A stretch of 64,000 bases of DNA from Oryzicola mucosus (GTDB lineage Bacteria; Pseudomonadota; Alphaproteobacteria; Rhizobiales; Rhizobiaceae): contig NZ_JACVVX010000006.1 of NCBI RefSeq assembly GCF_014534685.1, forward strand, positions 124,001 through 188,000. Direction: 5' to 3'. Shown piece after piece: positions 48,014 through 57,605 of the stretch; position 1 is the stretch's first letter, and the number at the start of each line of letters is the position of its first letter. Both the position numbers and the translations under genes were made by a program. Below the pieces are notes generated by a model. That model was not told where the DNA came from and made no database searches. It saw nothing but the letters and a program-made list of their open reading frames with translations.

Positions 48014-49180
48014 TCAGTCGCTTGACGCGGGCGTGAAGCTTTGATGACCCTCAACAAAAGGCGATGCGAGTACCCCGCCCGACACCGCTTCACGGCAGCC
48101 GGTGGTGCCGGGAAAAGTCAACGGCAGAGCTTTCTGCGAACGGACCGCGAGATAGGCCCATGCCTCGGCTTCCGTAGCGTCGCCGTCGAGGCCCGCATCT
48201 TCGGCGACGATCACTTCGGCGCCTGATCTTTGCGCGATCTCGCTGAGATCGCCGACGATGTGCGGGTTTTTCCGGCCGCCGCCGCAGATGATCCAGAGTT
48301 TCGGCGCAAGCGGCATCTGGTTCGCCGACACGGCGATGGCGCGTGCCGAGACCGCCGCCAAGGTACGCGCGCCATCCGCCAGTTCGAGCCCTTCGACCTC
48401 GGCAAGCGTGAAGTCATTGCGGTCGAGCGATTTCGGGCCGGGCCGCCTGAAGAACGGTTTGTGCAGGTAACGGTCTACCACCTGCTCCACCACCCCGCCC
48501 TCGCTGGCAATGGCCCCGCCTGCGTCATAGGGAATGCCGCCTTCGCGGTCGACCCACTGGTCGATCAGCGCGTTTCCTGGCCCGCTGTCGAAAGCCAGCG
48601 GCTCGCCCGTCTCTGGCACATAGGTGACGTTGGAAATCCCTCCGATGTTGACGAAGACCACTGGGAACAGCCCGGCATGGGGCGCAGGCAGCGACCGAGC
48701 CAGGGCTGCGTGGTAGGCCGGCACCAATGGAGCGCCCTGCCCGCCATGCGCCATGTCGTTGGCGCGCATGTCATAGATGACTGGAATGCCGGTTTCCCCT
48801 GCCAGCAGCGCTCCATCACCGAGTTGAACAGTCACGCCAAGATGCGGCCGGTGCAGAACGGTCTGGCCGTGGAAGCCGATCAGGTCGACCTCGCGCCATT
48901 CCGGCGGCAGGGCGTTCATGAACGCTTTCACGGCATCGGCATGGCGCAACGTGATATCGCGCTCGATCTCGGCCAGCCCCCCCGGACGGTCGGTTCGAAC
49001 CACGACTGACTTGGCCGTCTCCAGCGACGCCTCTATACGGCGGCGGAAGGCTGCGTCATAAGCAACGAAGTGGGATGGGCCGGTCTCTATAACCGAAACG
49101 CCGTCCGTTCGCATTATGGCGAGATCGATGCCGTCCATGGATGTGCCGCTCATCAGCCCGATTGCCGTCACCAATGCCAT
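48014..49180 (-). CDS. anmK: Anhydro-N-acetylmuramic acid kinase
   Basis: 388 residues. [17 protein letters not shown] is the signature ATP-binding loop; [13 protein letters not shown] and the C-terminal [12 protein letters not shown] are also family hallmarks. It phosphorylates anhMurNAc from recycled cell wall to MurNAc-6-P. Start ATG 49180, divergent from tyrS, the arrangement seen in many rhizobia. Confidence 0.95.
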   Translation of the reverse strand: MALVTAIGLMSGTSMDGIDLAIMRTDGVSVIETGPSHFVAYDAAFRRRIEASLETAKSVVVRTDRPGGLAEIERDITLRHADAVKAFMNALPPEWREVDLIGFHGQTVLHRPHLGVTVQLGDGALLAGETGIPVIYDMRANDMAHGGQGAPLVPAYHAALARSLPAPHAGLFPVVFVNIGGISNVTYVPETGEPLAFDSGPGNALIDQWVDREGGIPYDAGGAIASEGGVVEQVVDRYLHKPFFRRPGPKSLDRNDFTLAEVEGLELADGARTLAAVSARAIAVSANQMPLAPKLWIICGGGRKNPHIVGDLSEIAQRSGAEVIVAEDAGLDGDATEAEAWAYLAVRSQKALPLTFPGTTGCREAVSGGVLASPFVEGHQSFTPASSD

Positions 49181-49287
49181 AAAAACACCGCCGTCCTTGT
49201 GATTCCCGCCCCCGGGATGTTAAAGGCGCGCATCCACAACACCAACAGAGACCGGCAAAGCCGAGACCCAGCCGAAAGACAAAGACA

Positions 49288-50541
49288 ATGTCCGCCTTCA
49301 AGTCAGATTTCCTGCGCACGCTTTCCGAGCGCGGCTTCATCCACCAGATTTCGGATGAAACCGGCCTCGACGACCTGTTCGCAAAGGAAACCGTGACGGC
49401 GTATATCGGCTTCGACCCGACCGCATCGAGCCTTCATGCTGGCGGCCTGATCCAGATCATGATGCTGCACTGGATGCAGCAGACCGGCCATCGCCCCATC
49501 GCGCTGATGGGCGGCGGCACCGGCATGGTTGGCGATCCGTCCTTCAAGGACGAGGCCCGCAAGCTGATGACAGTCGAGACCATCCAGCAAAACATCGACG
49601 GCATCAAGAAGGTGTTTGCCAACTACCTGACCTTCGGCGACGGCCCGCGCGACGCGCTGATGGTCAACAATGCCGACTGGCTGGCGCCGCTGAACTACCT
49701 CGAATTCCTGCGCGATGTCGGCCGGCATTTCTCGGTCAACCGCATGCTGAGCTTCGATTCGGTCAAGCAGCGGCTGGATCGGGAGCAGTCTCTGTCGTTC
49801 CTCGAGTTCAACTACATGATCCTGCAGGCCTACGACTTCGTCGAACTCAGCAAGCGCTACGGCACTCGGCTGCAGATGGGCGGGTCGGATCAGTGGGGCA
49901 ACATCATCAACGGCATCGATCTCGGCCACCGCCTGGAGCAGCCGCAGCTATTTGCACTGACATCGCCGCTGCTGACCACCGCTTCAGGCGCCAAGATGGG
50001 CAAGTCGCTCAACGGTGCTGTCTGGCTGAACGCCGACATGCTGAGTCCTTACGAGTTCTGGCAGTATTGGCGCAACACGGAAGACGCCGATGTCGGCCGC
50101 TTCCTCAAGCTGTACACCACGCTGCCGCTCGACGAGATCGCGCGGCTGGCGGCACTTGGCGGCTCGGAGATCAACGACGCCAAGAAGGTTCTGGCCACCG
50201 AGGTGACGGCGATTCTGCACGGCCGCGATGCCGCCGATCAGGCGTCGGAAACAGCGCGCAAGACCTTCGAGGAAGGCGCCCTGTCCGAAAGCCTGCCGAC
50301 GGTCGAAGTGCCAAAGGCAACACTTGAGTCCGGCGTCGGCATCCTGGCCTTGTTTGTGACAGCCGGATTGGCGGGCAGCAACGGCGAGGCACGTCGGCAT
50401 ATCCAGGGCGGCGCAGTCAGGATCAATGATGCGCCGGTCAGCGACGACCGGCGTGGCGTCACCCTCGCCGATCTGTCGCCGGAGGGGGTCATCAAGCTTT
50501 CGCTAGGCAAGAAGAAGCATATTCTCGTCCGCCCGGCCTGA
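49288..50541 (+). CDS. tyrS: Tyrosyl-tRNA synthetase
   Basis: 417 residues. Class I core: [16 protein letters not shown] carries the HIGH-like motif and [10 protein letters not shown] the KMSKS-like loop, with [10 protein letters not shown] as the tyrosine site. A C-terminal S4 RNA-binding domain follows ([18 protein letters not shown]). Charges tRNA-Tyr. Terminated by a hairpin at 50563. Confidence 0.97.
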   Translation: MSAFKSDFLRTLSERGFIHQISDETGLDDLFAKETVTAYIGFDPTASSLHAGGLIQIMMLHWMQQTGHRPIALMGGGTGMVGDPSFKDEARKLMTVETIQQNIDGIKKVFANYLTFGDGPRDALMVNNADWLAPLNYLEFLRDVGRHFSVNRMLSFDSVKQRLDREQSLSFLEFNYMILQAYDFVELSKRYGTRLQMGGSDQWGNIINGIDLGHRLEQPQLFALTSPLLTTASGAKMGKSLNGAVWLNADMLSPYEFWQYWRNTEDADVGRFLKLYTTLPLDEIARLAALGGSEINDAKKVLATEVTAILHGRDAADQASETARKTFEEGALSESLPTVEVPKATLESGVGILALFVTAGLAGSNGEARRHIQGGAVRINDAPVSDDRRGVTLADLSPEGVIKLSLGKKKHILVRPA

Positions 50542-50562
50542 TCGTAGATCCTCTGAAACACG

Positions 50563-50599
50563 AAAGCCTCGCAGCGAGAGTGGCTTGCGGGGCTTTTTT
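50563..50599 (+). terminator. Rho-independent terminator of tyrS
   Basis: The stem AAGCCTCGCA / TGCGGGGCTT with a 12-base loop is followed by six T residues, 22 bases after the tyrS stop. Confidence 0.85.
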
Positions 50600-50658
50600 C
50601 ATCTTTCGCTCAAGGTCGCTCTCGTCGGATAGTTCTCGGCGAACTTTGTTGAGAAGCC

Positions 50659-53600
50659 TTAATATTCGAAAATGGCGCGGAAGATGCCGGGCGCTATCAC
50701 CGATAGCGGATTAACGCTGAGATTGGGTGACTTGGCGTTGCCCGACAGCTTGTAGGTTACGCCGATCAGCCCGCGATCCCGGCCGTTTCCCAGGATGGCA
50801 CCGATCAGCGGCAACTCGCCGAATAGCCGGTTGAGCCCATAGGCCGGCATGAATGTGCCGGTCAGGTTCATGACGTCGTTTTCATCATAGACGACACCTT
50901 GGAACGTCGTGCCGATATCCGCCCCGCGCAGGACGCCGTTGGAAAGGCTGAGATAACCCGGACGTCTTTCGATGTTCGCGGCCCCGCGCTCGAACTTCAC
51001 CTGGGAAGTGTCGATCTGGCGATCGACGGCCTGGCTGAGGCTCCTGTCGGAGCCCGGCGCGCGGGTGGATACGATGGAAGCAAGGCGCGGCTCGTTGACA
51101 ACAACGAAATCGCGCGCGTCGACCAGGCCCTTGAGCGTGCCGCCTTCCGGACCGGTCAGAGAGAGCGATATGCCGCCGCTCTTCATCCGCTCATAGACAT
51201 TGAGGAAACGCAGCACCGCACCGGCATCGGACGACCGCATCTCAATGCGCCGATTGCCGTCCGAAACGCCGTTGGACATGGTTATGGCGCCGCCGCCGCG
51301 CGACGTAGCTTTCACCTCGAGCGACGATATCGACGAGCCTGACCCGGCATAGTTCAAAGTTACGCCCGAGAGACGCTCATCATAGAAACCGATGAGCGTA
51401 TCGACCTTAGCGTTGATGGCGATGGGCGTCGATCCCAGGCTGGATTTCGATCTGGTGCCGGTTTCTTCGCTCATGAATTGCTTGACCAATGGCCGAACGT
51501 CGAGGCTGTCACCATTGATGGAGATCGCATAGCCGCGCCCCTCGCGGCGTATGGTGATGGAAGCCTCGTCGTCGCGGTTCAGTTGGACGCGGTCGAAGCG
51601 TGCCGAGGTCAAACTACCGCCGTTGAGGACGAGCGAACCTGTCGCGCCAAAGGTTTTTCCATCCAGTTGAAAATCGGACAACGTGGCCTGCGCACCTTCG
51701 CGCGCCAGCACGAAACTCACCGAAGCAGGAACACCGGCCCCCTTGCTCCAGCCGATCCACGGCAGATCGAGCTTTGCTCGGCTCAGATCGGCCTCGACCT
51801 TCTGCGGCTGGCCTTCGCCGGCGACATCGAGCTTGACCTTCACCGGCCCGGACAACATCGCCGAAAGGCCGGGCACAAGGGCGTTTCGCGACCTGTCGTC
51901 AAGATTGAGCGTCACCTCCAGATTGCGCGCCGGCTGGTCGGGCCGCAAAGGCTCAGTCAGGGCAATTTCGGCTGGGATACCGTTCAACAACCCTTTGGCG
52001 GAGATGACCGCCTGTTGCGGCGATACGTTTATGGTGCCGTCAGCTTCCGTGAGCGTCTGGCCGCTGAAGGGTTTGGCGATCGAAAGGTCAGTATAATCAA
52101 GTGTGACGAGCCAATCGAGCGTGCTCGAATCGATGCCTTTGGCAAGCGGAATATCTGCGCGGACATGGCCCTTCACCGTTCCCGACAGGTCCTCTGGCAG
52201 GAAACCCACCTTCCGCATCGCATTGATGGGGTCATAGGAGGTGAGTTCGATGATGGCGTCTGCGGTGCCGGCGACGTCGATGTCGAGCTTTCCGATCAAG
52301 GGCTGGATATGGGCGGCCGTGATCTTCAGCGAACCGTTTGTGGCAGCGACGGAACGACCGCTGGGCAGGAAGACGGAGCCTGACGAAAGGCTGATGTCGA
52401 CATCCGTACCGGCGAAGTCGACGACACCGGCGGCGTCGCGAATGGGCGGGATGTGACCCGCCACATCGAACCGCGTATCGACCACCTCGAAACGACCGAA
52501 CGACTCTTCGCGCCCCAGAGGGGTACCCTCGCCCAACCGACCGGGGGCAACGCGAACCTGAAGCTCGCCGGCCGGTACCCTGCCTCCGAACAACTTTTGC
52601 AGTACCCAGCTGCGCGCCGCCCTCGCCGACAGCCAGGGCCAGAACTGCTTGACATGCGCCACCGGCATTTGATGCGCATTCAGGGCCAGCACAATTCCGG
52701 GCGTCTTTCCCTCGACGAACTGGATCGACGCCTTGCCGAGAAGATCGCTGCTGTCACCGGAGCGCACGCCGATCTCATCGGCATTCAAGGTGCTGGAATT
52801 CACGTCATAAGCGCCGGCGACCCTAGCCATGAACTCGATCGGCGCCTCAGGTGAGTCTTCCGGCGCCGAACGCGAATTGCGGCTGATCATATCGAAGCGA
52901 TAGGCCGGCGCATCGTTGGCCTCGCCTGTCGGTGGACGCGGGCCCACGACGCCGGTGAAATCGAACAGCGACCGGCCGGTCGAGATCGTCAGGCGGTCGA
53001 CCTCGAGCTTGTTGGTGCCGCTTGCCAGCCTGGCGGCAAGTTCGATGTCGCCGGACAGCACGCCGCGATTTCCCATGTCGAGCATCGAATTCTTGACCGA
53101 GATACCCGCCTTCAGCTGCGAGGGCTCATCGGCGGTTCCTTCGGCTCCAGTAATGGTCACCTCTGTTGTGCCGAGCGCCGTCTTGCCTTCCGGCAGCGAA
53201 GCAGCATCGGGCTCAGTCCCCGGCTCGGTCTTCACCGAAATGTCCAGCGCGGTGATGCGGCGGGGATTGTCCTGCCGGGTCGCCGTGGCCGTGACGTTCA
53301 TCTTCCTGCCGTCGAAGTCGATAGTCCCGGCGAGATGGAGAGCGCCCTGCACCGACTGCGAGACATTGGCTGCGACCACCGACACGCGTGTCAGGCTGCC
53401 GCCCGCAGGCAACATGAAATCGACATTCTGCAGCGAGACCTTGCGCGTCGTCCCGGCCGCTACGCTGTCGAACGCCTTGTTCAACTGCGAAAACACTTCG
53501 GCGACAAGTTTGTCAGGGTCTACCAGCCCCTGCCCGTTGCGCACACCGGCCAGCCAATCCGAGCGGCCGGTGTCGGGCATAGCTCCCACGACCACGCGGG

Positions 53601-54084
53601 CCTGCGAGACCGTTGCATTGCTGAGCCTGACATTGCCGTAGAGCAGGGGCAGCAGGCGGATGCCGAAGCGGATGGTGCCATTGTCCATCATGGAGACACC
53701 GTCGGCGCGTTTCAGCGATACATCCGGTATCTCCACCGCGATCAGCCTGGGCCCGTCGAAGGCGAGATGCGCCTGTCCGGAGGAGACATCGACATCCATG
53801 CCGGCAAGCCGTTCGATCGCGGCCTCGGCCTCCTGCCGCAGGCGTTCCTGACCGAAGCCGGAAAAGCTCAAACCTTCCAACAGCAAGACCGCGAGAAGCA
53901 CCACTCCGCCGACAATAGCTGCGCAGGCAATGATGGATTTGCGCGTTCTGCGCATTACGATCACGCGTCGCGGCGTCAGATCCTGCCCCTCGGCAGAGGG
54001 CAATGCTCCCAGATTACAGATATCGCCTCGTTTGAAGCGTATCTTTTCAGCCGGGGGCAGTTCACGATTCACGCGCGGTTCCAT
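50659..54084 (-). CDS. AsmA/YhdP-like envelope protein
   Basis: About 1141 residues. A cytoplasmic tail of some 45 residues, one membrane span (IIACAAIVGGVVLLAVLLLEG) and a very long periplasmic beta-rich part ending in an AsmA-like C-terminal region (PAYGLNRLFGELPLIGAILGNGRDRGLIGVTYKLSGN). This layout matches YhdP/TamB-like bridges that move phospholipid between inner and outer membranes. Start at ATG 54084, although ATG 53955 (MRRTRKS) would give a shorter tail. Divergent from the peroxiredoxin gene. Confidence 0.85.
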   Translation of the reverse strand: MEPRVNRELPPAEKIRFKRGDICNLGALPSAEGQDLTPRRVIVMRRTRKSIIACAAIVGGVVLLAVLLLEGLSFSGFGQERLRQEAEAAIERLAGMDVDVSSGQAHLAFDGPRLIAVEIPDVSLKRADGVSMMDNGTIRFGIRLLPLLYGNVRLSNATVSQARVVVGAMPDTGRSDWLAGVRNGQGLVDPDKLVAEVFSQLNKAFDSVAAGTTRKVSLQNVDFMLPAGGSLTRVSVVAANVSQSVQGALHLAGTIDFDGRKMNVTATATRQDNPRRITALDISVKTEPGTEPDAASLPEGKTALGTTEVTITGAEGTADEPSQLKAGISVKNSMLDMGNRGVLSGDIELAARLASGTNKLEVDRLTISTGRSLFDFTGVVGPRPPTGEANDAPAYRFDMISRNSRSAPEDSPEAPIEFMARVAGAYDVNSSTLNADEIGVRSGDSSDLLGKASIQFVEGKTPGIVLALNAHQMPVAHVKQFWPWLSARAARSWVLQKLFGGRVPAGELQVRVAPGRLGEGTPLGREESFGRFEVVDTRFDVAGHIPPIRDAAGVVDFAGTDVDISLSSGSVFLPSGRSVAATNGSLKITAAHIQPLIGKLDIDVAGTADAIIELTSYDPINAMRKVGFLPEDLSGTVKGHVRADIPLAKGIDSSTLDWLVTLDYTDLSIAKPFSGQTLTEADGTINVSPQQAVISAKGLLNGIPAEIALTEPLRPDQPARNLEVTLNLDDRSRNALVPGLSAMLSGPVKVKLDVAGEGQPQKVEADLSRAKLDLPWIGWSKGAGVPASVSFVLAREGAQATLSDFQLDGKTFGATGSLVLNGGSLTSARFDRVQLNRDDEASITIRREGRGYAISINGDSLDVRPLVKQFMSEETGTRSKSSLGSTPIAINAKVDTLIGFYDERLSGVTLNYAGSGSSISSLEVKATSRGGGAITMSNGVSDGNRRIEMRSSDAGAVLRFLNVYERMKSGGISLSLTGPEGGTLKGLVDARDFVVVNEPRLASIVSTRAPGSDRSLSQAVDRQIDTSQVKFERGAANIERRPGYLSLSNGVLRGADIGTTFQGVVYDENDVMNLTGTFMPAYGLNRLFGELPLIGAILGNGRDRGLIGVTYKLSGNAKSPNLSVNPLSVIAPGIFRAIFEY

Positions 54085-54165
54085 ATCCGTTTCGGCGATG
54101 GACGAATCCAGTGCCGAGCTTATATCCGTTGGCTTCCGCGCGTAACCTCAAACAAGGGCATCGAT

Positions 54166-54633
54166 ATGGCTGAACTCAAAGAAGGTCAAAAAGCACCGGA
54201 ACTGCATCTTCCGCGCGACGGCGGCGGCGAACTCAACCTGGCCGACCTCGGCGGCAAGGCGGTGGTGCTCTATTTTTACCCCAAGGACGACACCAAGGGT
54301 TGCACGCTGGAAGCGATCGATTTTTCGCGGTTAAAGCCGGAATTCGAGCAAGCCGGCGCTGTGGTCATCGGCGTTTCGCCGGACAGCGTCAAAAGCCACG
54401 ACAAGTTCAAGGCGAAGCACAAGCTCGACATCGATCTCGCTTCCGATGAACAGCTCAGCGCCCTGCAAGCCTATGGGGTCTGGGTCGAAAAAAGCATGTA
54501 CGGACGGAAATATATGGGCGTGGAGCGAACCACCGTCTTGGTCGACAAGCAGGGCGTGGTCGCCCGCATATGGAACAAGGTGAAGGTCGATGGTCATGCC
54601 GAGGAAGTTCTGGCGGCCGTTCGATCTTTGTAA
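54166..54633 (+). CDS. bcp: Peroxiredoxin of the Bcp/PrxQ family, without the usual resolving cysteine
   Basis: 155 residues. The peroxidatic site is YPKDDTKGCTLEAIDF with Cys46; PrxQ/Bcp proteins normally have a second cysteine five residues later (CTxEAC), but here the residue is Ile51. No other cysteine is seen, so it would be a one-Cys enzyme needing an external thiol. It reduces peroxides in the cytosol. Start ATG 54166. Confidence 0.93.
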   Translation: MAELKEGQKAPELHLPRDGGGELNLADLGGKAVVLYFYPKDDTKGCTLEAIDFSRLKPEFEQAGAVVIGVSPDSVKSHDKFKAKHKLDIDLASDEQLSALQAYGVWVEKSMYGRKYMGVERTTVLVDKQGVVARIWNKVKVDGHAEEVLAAVRSL

Positions 54634-54721
54634 GAATGAGGCTTAGATTGCGATAAACAGGAACCTTTGTCCAATGCCGGCGTTTTGAATGCGAACAATT
54701 TCAGCATAGGAGAAAGAAATC

Positions 54722-54796
54722 ATGCGCAGCATTATCCTCTGGATGCTTGGCATTCCTATTCCGATCATCATTCTCCTGTGGTTCTTCATGCGCTAA
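54722..54796 (+). CDS. 24-residue membrane peptide
   Basis: An ORF of 25 codons: it starts MRSIILWMLGIPIPIIILL and ends with MR before TAA. Almost wholly hydrophobic with a central Pro-x-Pro, one membrane span. AGGAGA lies about ten bases before the ATG, a strong ribosome-binding site. I recall nearly identical tiny ORFs in other rhizobia, so it is probably real. A hairpin with T run follows at 54830. Confidence 0.65.
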   Translation: MRSIILWMLGIPIPIIILLWFFMR

Positions 54797-54828
54797 ACGC
54801 ATATTTTTAAGAACATATTCGACACCGA

Positions 54829-54857
54829 GCCCTGCAGCCGAAAGCTGCGGGGTTTTT
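54829..54857 (+). terminator. Terminator after the 24-residue peptide gene
   Basis: CCCTGCAGC / GCTGCGGGG stem (one bulge) with a CGAAA loop and five T residues, 33 bases after the small ORF stop. The remaining 184 bases to the next gene show nothing recognisable. Confidence 0.7.
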
Positions 54858-55041
54858 GGTATTCGCTCGGATGAAGGGTAGCTGGTGGCATTCAACATAA
54901 TGGGATCGTAAGGTTGAACCTGGGTTGGGCGATATCGATTGATCAAGGCGGCGGCTTCGGTCGCCACTCCAGCATGGACCCGCCGGCGAACTGTGCTAGG
55001 TTACGGTCCACGGCGCACCCATATGACCGGGACTTTCTTGC

Positions 55042-55365
55042 ATGAAAAAACTCGTCCTGCTGCTGGCAGCCTCGCTTTCGGCCTGCACCACCTATTCGCA
55101 AGGTGTGGACAGTGAGGTCTACTCGTCGCGGCCCTACGACCTTGCGCCCTGCGCAGAGGTGGTCCGGGAACGCGACGCGCTTGCGGCTCAATATCCGAAC
55201 CTGCCGCCGGACAGGACCGAGCGCCGTGCGCTGGGAGCCTTTGCGACGATTCCGGATTTCCGCAGCGCGCAGGAAAAAGAAATGCGCGCGATCAAGGGTA
55301 AGCTCAGCGCCATGGACCGCGCCATCGAACGGCGCGGCTGCCGAAACCCTAAAAATACCGGCTGA
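55042..55365 (+). CDS. Small putative lipoprotein
   Basis: 107 residues. MKKLVLLLAASLSAC is a short lipoprotein signal with lipobox LSAC and Cys15. The mature part is charged and helical, with RSAQEKEMRAIKGKLSAMDRAIERRGC near the end and a possible Cys pair (APCAEV, RGCRN). Function unknown. Convergent with the next exported protein gene. Confidence 0.75.
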   Translation: MKKLVLLLAASLSACTTYSQGVDSEVYSSRPYDLAPCAEVVRERDALAAQYPNLPPDRTERRALGAFATIPDFRSAQEKEMRAIKGKLSAMDRAIERRGCRNPKNTG

Positions 55366-55371
55366 CGGGTT

Positions 55372-55869
55372 CTACTGACCTGCTCCAACACCTTGCCCGC
55401 GGCTGTCACGGGCATAGACGACGCAGCCGTCGACAATGCTGCTGCATAAGGCATTGACGCTGCTTGGCTGGTTGTTGTCGCCGGCATAAGCGATCTTCAC
55501 CACCTTGCCATCCTCGAACCGAATCTGTGCGTTGCAATAGCCGCCCGGCGCGAGATTTGCCGAACCCCCAACGGAGGGAAACAGCCCTGCGGCACCCGTC
55601 GGCATAACGAGGTTGATATTGCCTCTGGGCTTGGCGCGCTCATAGCTCCAGATTTGCCCGCCGTCGCTCGTCGTGGCCGTTCGGGTCGGAAAACCCGCGC
55701 ACATGCGGACGTCATCGCCATTCAGCCCAAGCATCTCTGTTCGCGCCGCCCGCACGACCGGTTCCTCACGCATAAAACGGGATGTGTCGTCGGGGACCAC
55801 ACATGAAGCCGCGAGAAGCGAAGCAAAACACGGGGCTGCCGCGAGCGATCGAGCTCGAAAAACCGTCAT
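55372..55869 (-). CDS. Putative exported protein, function unknown
   Basis: 165 residues. The N-terminus RARSLAAAPCFASLLAASC is signal-like; Cys23 could be a lipidation site but the lipobox (AASC) is weak. The mature part has MLGLNGDDVRMCAGFPT, IWSYER and CNAQIRFEDGKVVKIAYAG, a SmpA/BamE-like or DUF-type small fold by feel. Start ATG 55869; the longer upstream frame was rejected. Confidence 0.6.
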   Translation of the reverse strand: MTVFRARSLAAAPCFASLLAASCVVPDDTSRFMREEPVVRAARTEMLGLNGDDVRMCAGFPTRTATTSDGGQIWSYERAKPRGNINLVMPTGAAGLFPSVGGSANLAPGGYCNAQIRFEDGKVVKIAYAGDNNQPSSVNALCSSIVDGCVVYARDSRGQGVGAGQ

Positions 55870-56146
55870 ATCTCTCTGTAAGTTTGGACCAGCCTTAACC
55901 CGACATAAGAAAGGTCTGCTCGACGTCAACCCGTCCACCGCAGCCCAGCAACGGGCGCGATGGGTGAACAGCCCAGAAAAGCAGGCTTTGCGGGACTTCG
56001 ATTTTTTCTCGATTTTTGTATGGCGATGGACTTCTACCACTCACCGCATCGAAGAAGCTGGTGAAGCTTCATATTCCTGTAGAGGCGGCCGTGCTCTGCC
56101 GCGCCAATGCTGGGCGACTTGAAATTCGGAAGAACATATAGGGACA
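55870..56146. other. Intergenic stretch with no recognised gene
   Basis: Between the exported-protein gene and tRNA-Asp (346 bases in all). It must hold the promoter of the gene at 55869. No credible coding frame, repeat or RNA gene was seen apart from the hairpin at 56147. Confidence 0.5.
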
Positions 56147-56180
56147 AAAGTTTGAATTGCCGATCTGGCGTTCAAACTTT
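56147..56180 (-). terminator. Hairpin downstream of tRNA-Asp
   Basis: AAAGTTTGAA and TTCAAACTTT form an inverted repeat that also pairs GCC/GGC inside; read on the minus strand it ends TTTTG, 36 bases beyond the tRNA. A plausible terminator. Confidence 0.55.
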
Positions 56181-56215
56181 CCAGTTCACCAACAACACCT
56201 AAGTCGTTGAAAAAC

Positions 56216-56292
56216 TGGCGCGAGTGACGGGGCTCGAACCCGCGACCTCCGGCGTGACAGGCCGGCACTCTAACCAACTGAGCTACACCCGC
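56216..56292 (-). tRNA. tRNA-Asp (anticodon GTC)
   Basis: 77 bases including an encoded CCA. Acceptor GCGGGTG pairs with CACTCGC, the D arm is AGCTCAGTTGGTTAGAG, the anticodon stem CCGGC-CTGTCAC-GCCGG presents GTC, and the T arm is CGGGTTCGAGCCCCG. Stands alone, with a hairpin after it. Confidence 0.95.
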
Positions 56293-56502
56293 GCTTGTGA
56301 CGAACTCGTGTTCCGCGTCCGTCGTGAGCGGTGAATTAAGGGGTTCGCCCCTGGGTGTCAAGCGACAAGGAGCGGGAATAGCATAAAGTTTTCAGGTATT
56401 TTTCCACAGCTGCGGTTTACGCCGACGAAGATCGCAAAGCGTCTGAAAAATGCGGATTTCGGCTTGCGAAGCAGGGTCTAACCGCTTAAACCTCGCGCCG
56501 GA

Positions 56503-56578
56503 GGGCGATTAGCTCAGTTGGTAGAGCGCCTCGTTTACACCGAGGATGTCGGCGGTTCGAGCCCGTCATCGCCCACCA
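56503..56578 (+). tRNA. tRNA-Val (anticodon TAC)
   Basis: 76 bases including an encoded CCA. Acceptor GGGCGAT pairs with ATCGCCC, the D arm is TAGCTCAGTTGGTAGAG, the anticodon stem CCTCG-TTTACAC-CGAGG presents TAC, and GGTTCGAGCCC is the T arm. Its 3' end lies 82 bases before the glycosyltransferase start. Confidence 0.95.
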
Positions 56579-56660
56579 GTTCAAGCGCTGGTTGGATCGA
56601 AAGCTGCGCCTCCTCAGCCGATGGCTTGGGCAACCCGCATGGCAATGTAGATTTCGAAAC

Positions 56661-57533
56661 ATGGAAATAGATGTCTGCGCTGTCGTTGTCACCTACAACC
56701 CATATCTGGACCATCTCGTCGAGCTTTTGTCACAGCTTCGAGAAAGCGCCGGGGCCGTCGTTATAATCAATAATGGTTTGCCGCTTACGGGTATCGCCAC
56801 GGACATCGACAATCCCGACAATGTGGGACTTGCGACGGCGCTCAATCAGGGCATAGCCATCGCCAAGCAAGGTGGCTTCCGCTTTGTCGCCCTGTTCGAC
56901 CAGGATAGCCGCCCAGCGCCGAATATGATTGCCATACTGCGCAAGGCCTTCATCGATTTGCAGCAGGCCGGCTGCAATACGGCCGCGGTCGGTCCGACCT
57001 ATCTGGACCCCCGCACGCAAGAGATCATTCCCTTTGTCCGGTGGGGTTTTCCACGTCACCAGCGGGTGATCGGCCAGACAACTCCCCTGCGCGTGGACTT
57101 TCTCATCACCTCGGGCACCCTGATACCGCTGTCGGTCATCGAACAGATTGGTGAGATGGACGATGCGATGTTCATCGACAACATCGATATGGAGTGGTGC
57201 GCTCGGGCGATCGATGCGGGATATGCCCTCTTCGGCGTTCCGACCGCCAAAATGATTCACACAATCGGCGACTCCATCAGAACGATCAATCTGTTCGGTT
57301 TGCAAAGGCAGATCCAGGTGCACGCTCCGCTGCGCCTGTACTACATCATGCGGAACAGAATTCACCTCTATCGGCTGCGGCATGTCAGTTGGCGTTGGAA
57401 ACTCAGTGACCTCATCAGGATAGTCTACAAATATGCCCTGTTCGCTTTCGTTATCCCGCCGCGGATCGAGAACGTCCGTTATATGACAAAAGGCATAGCC
57501 CATGGGATTTTGGGTAGGCGTGGCAAGCTTTAG
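56661..57533 (+). CDS. Family 2 glycosyltransferase (rhamnosyltransferase-like)
   Basis: 290 residues. VCAVVVTYNPYLDHLVELL is a GT2 start, NVGLATALNQGI and FVALFDQDSRP give the nucleotide-sugar and DxD-type site, and IDNIDMEWCARAIDAGYALFGVP is the later acid/base region. These resemble RfbF/RfbN rhamnosyltransferases of surface polysaccharide. Start ATG 56661 has no strong ribosome-binding site. It stands alone right after tRNA-Val, and its base composition looks less GC-rich than the neighbours, so it may be acquired DNA. Confidence 0.87.
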   Translation: MEIDVCAVVVTYNPYLDHLVELLSQLRESAGAVVIINNGLPLTGIATDIDNPDNVGLATALNQGIAIAKQGGFRFVALFDQDSRPAPNMIAILRKAFIDLQQAGCNTAAVGPTYLDPRTQEIIPFVRWGFPRHQRVIGQTTPLRVDFLITSGTLIPLSVIEQIGEMDDAMFIDNIDMEWCARAIDAGYALFGVPTAKMIHTIGDSIRTINLFGLQRQIQVHAPLRLYYIMRNRIHLYRLRHVSWRWKLSDLIRIVYKYALFAFVIPPRIENVRYMTKGIAHGILGRRGKL

Positions 57534-57544
57534 AAACAGCTTGC

Positions 57545-57579
57545 CAAAAACAGAAAAGCCGGGCGATGCCCGGCCTTCC
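57545..57579 (-). terminator. Terminator of the HU gene
   Basis: Minus-strand stem GCCGGGC-ATC-GCCCGGC followed by TTTTCTGTTTTT, 27 bases after the HU stop. It also ends near the convergent glycosyltransferase stop. Confidence 0.85.
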
Positions 57580-57605
57580 ATATCGTAGCGTGGTCTTGGA
57601 ACGTC

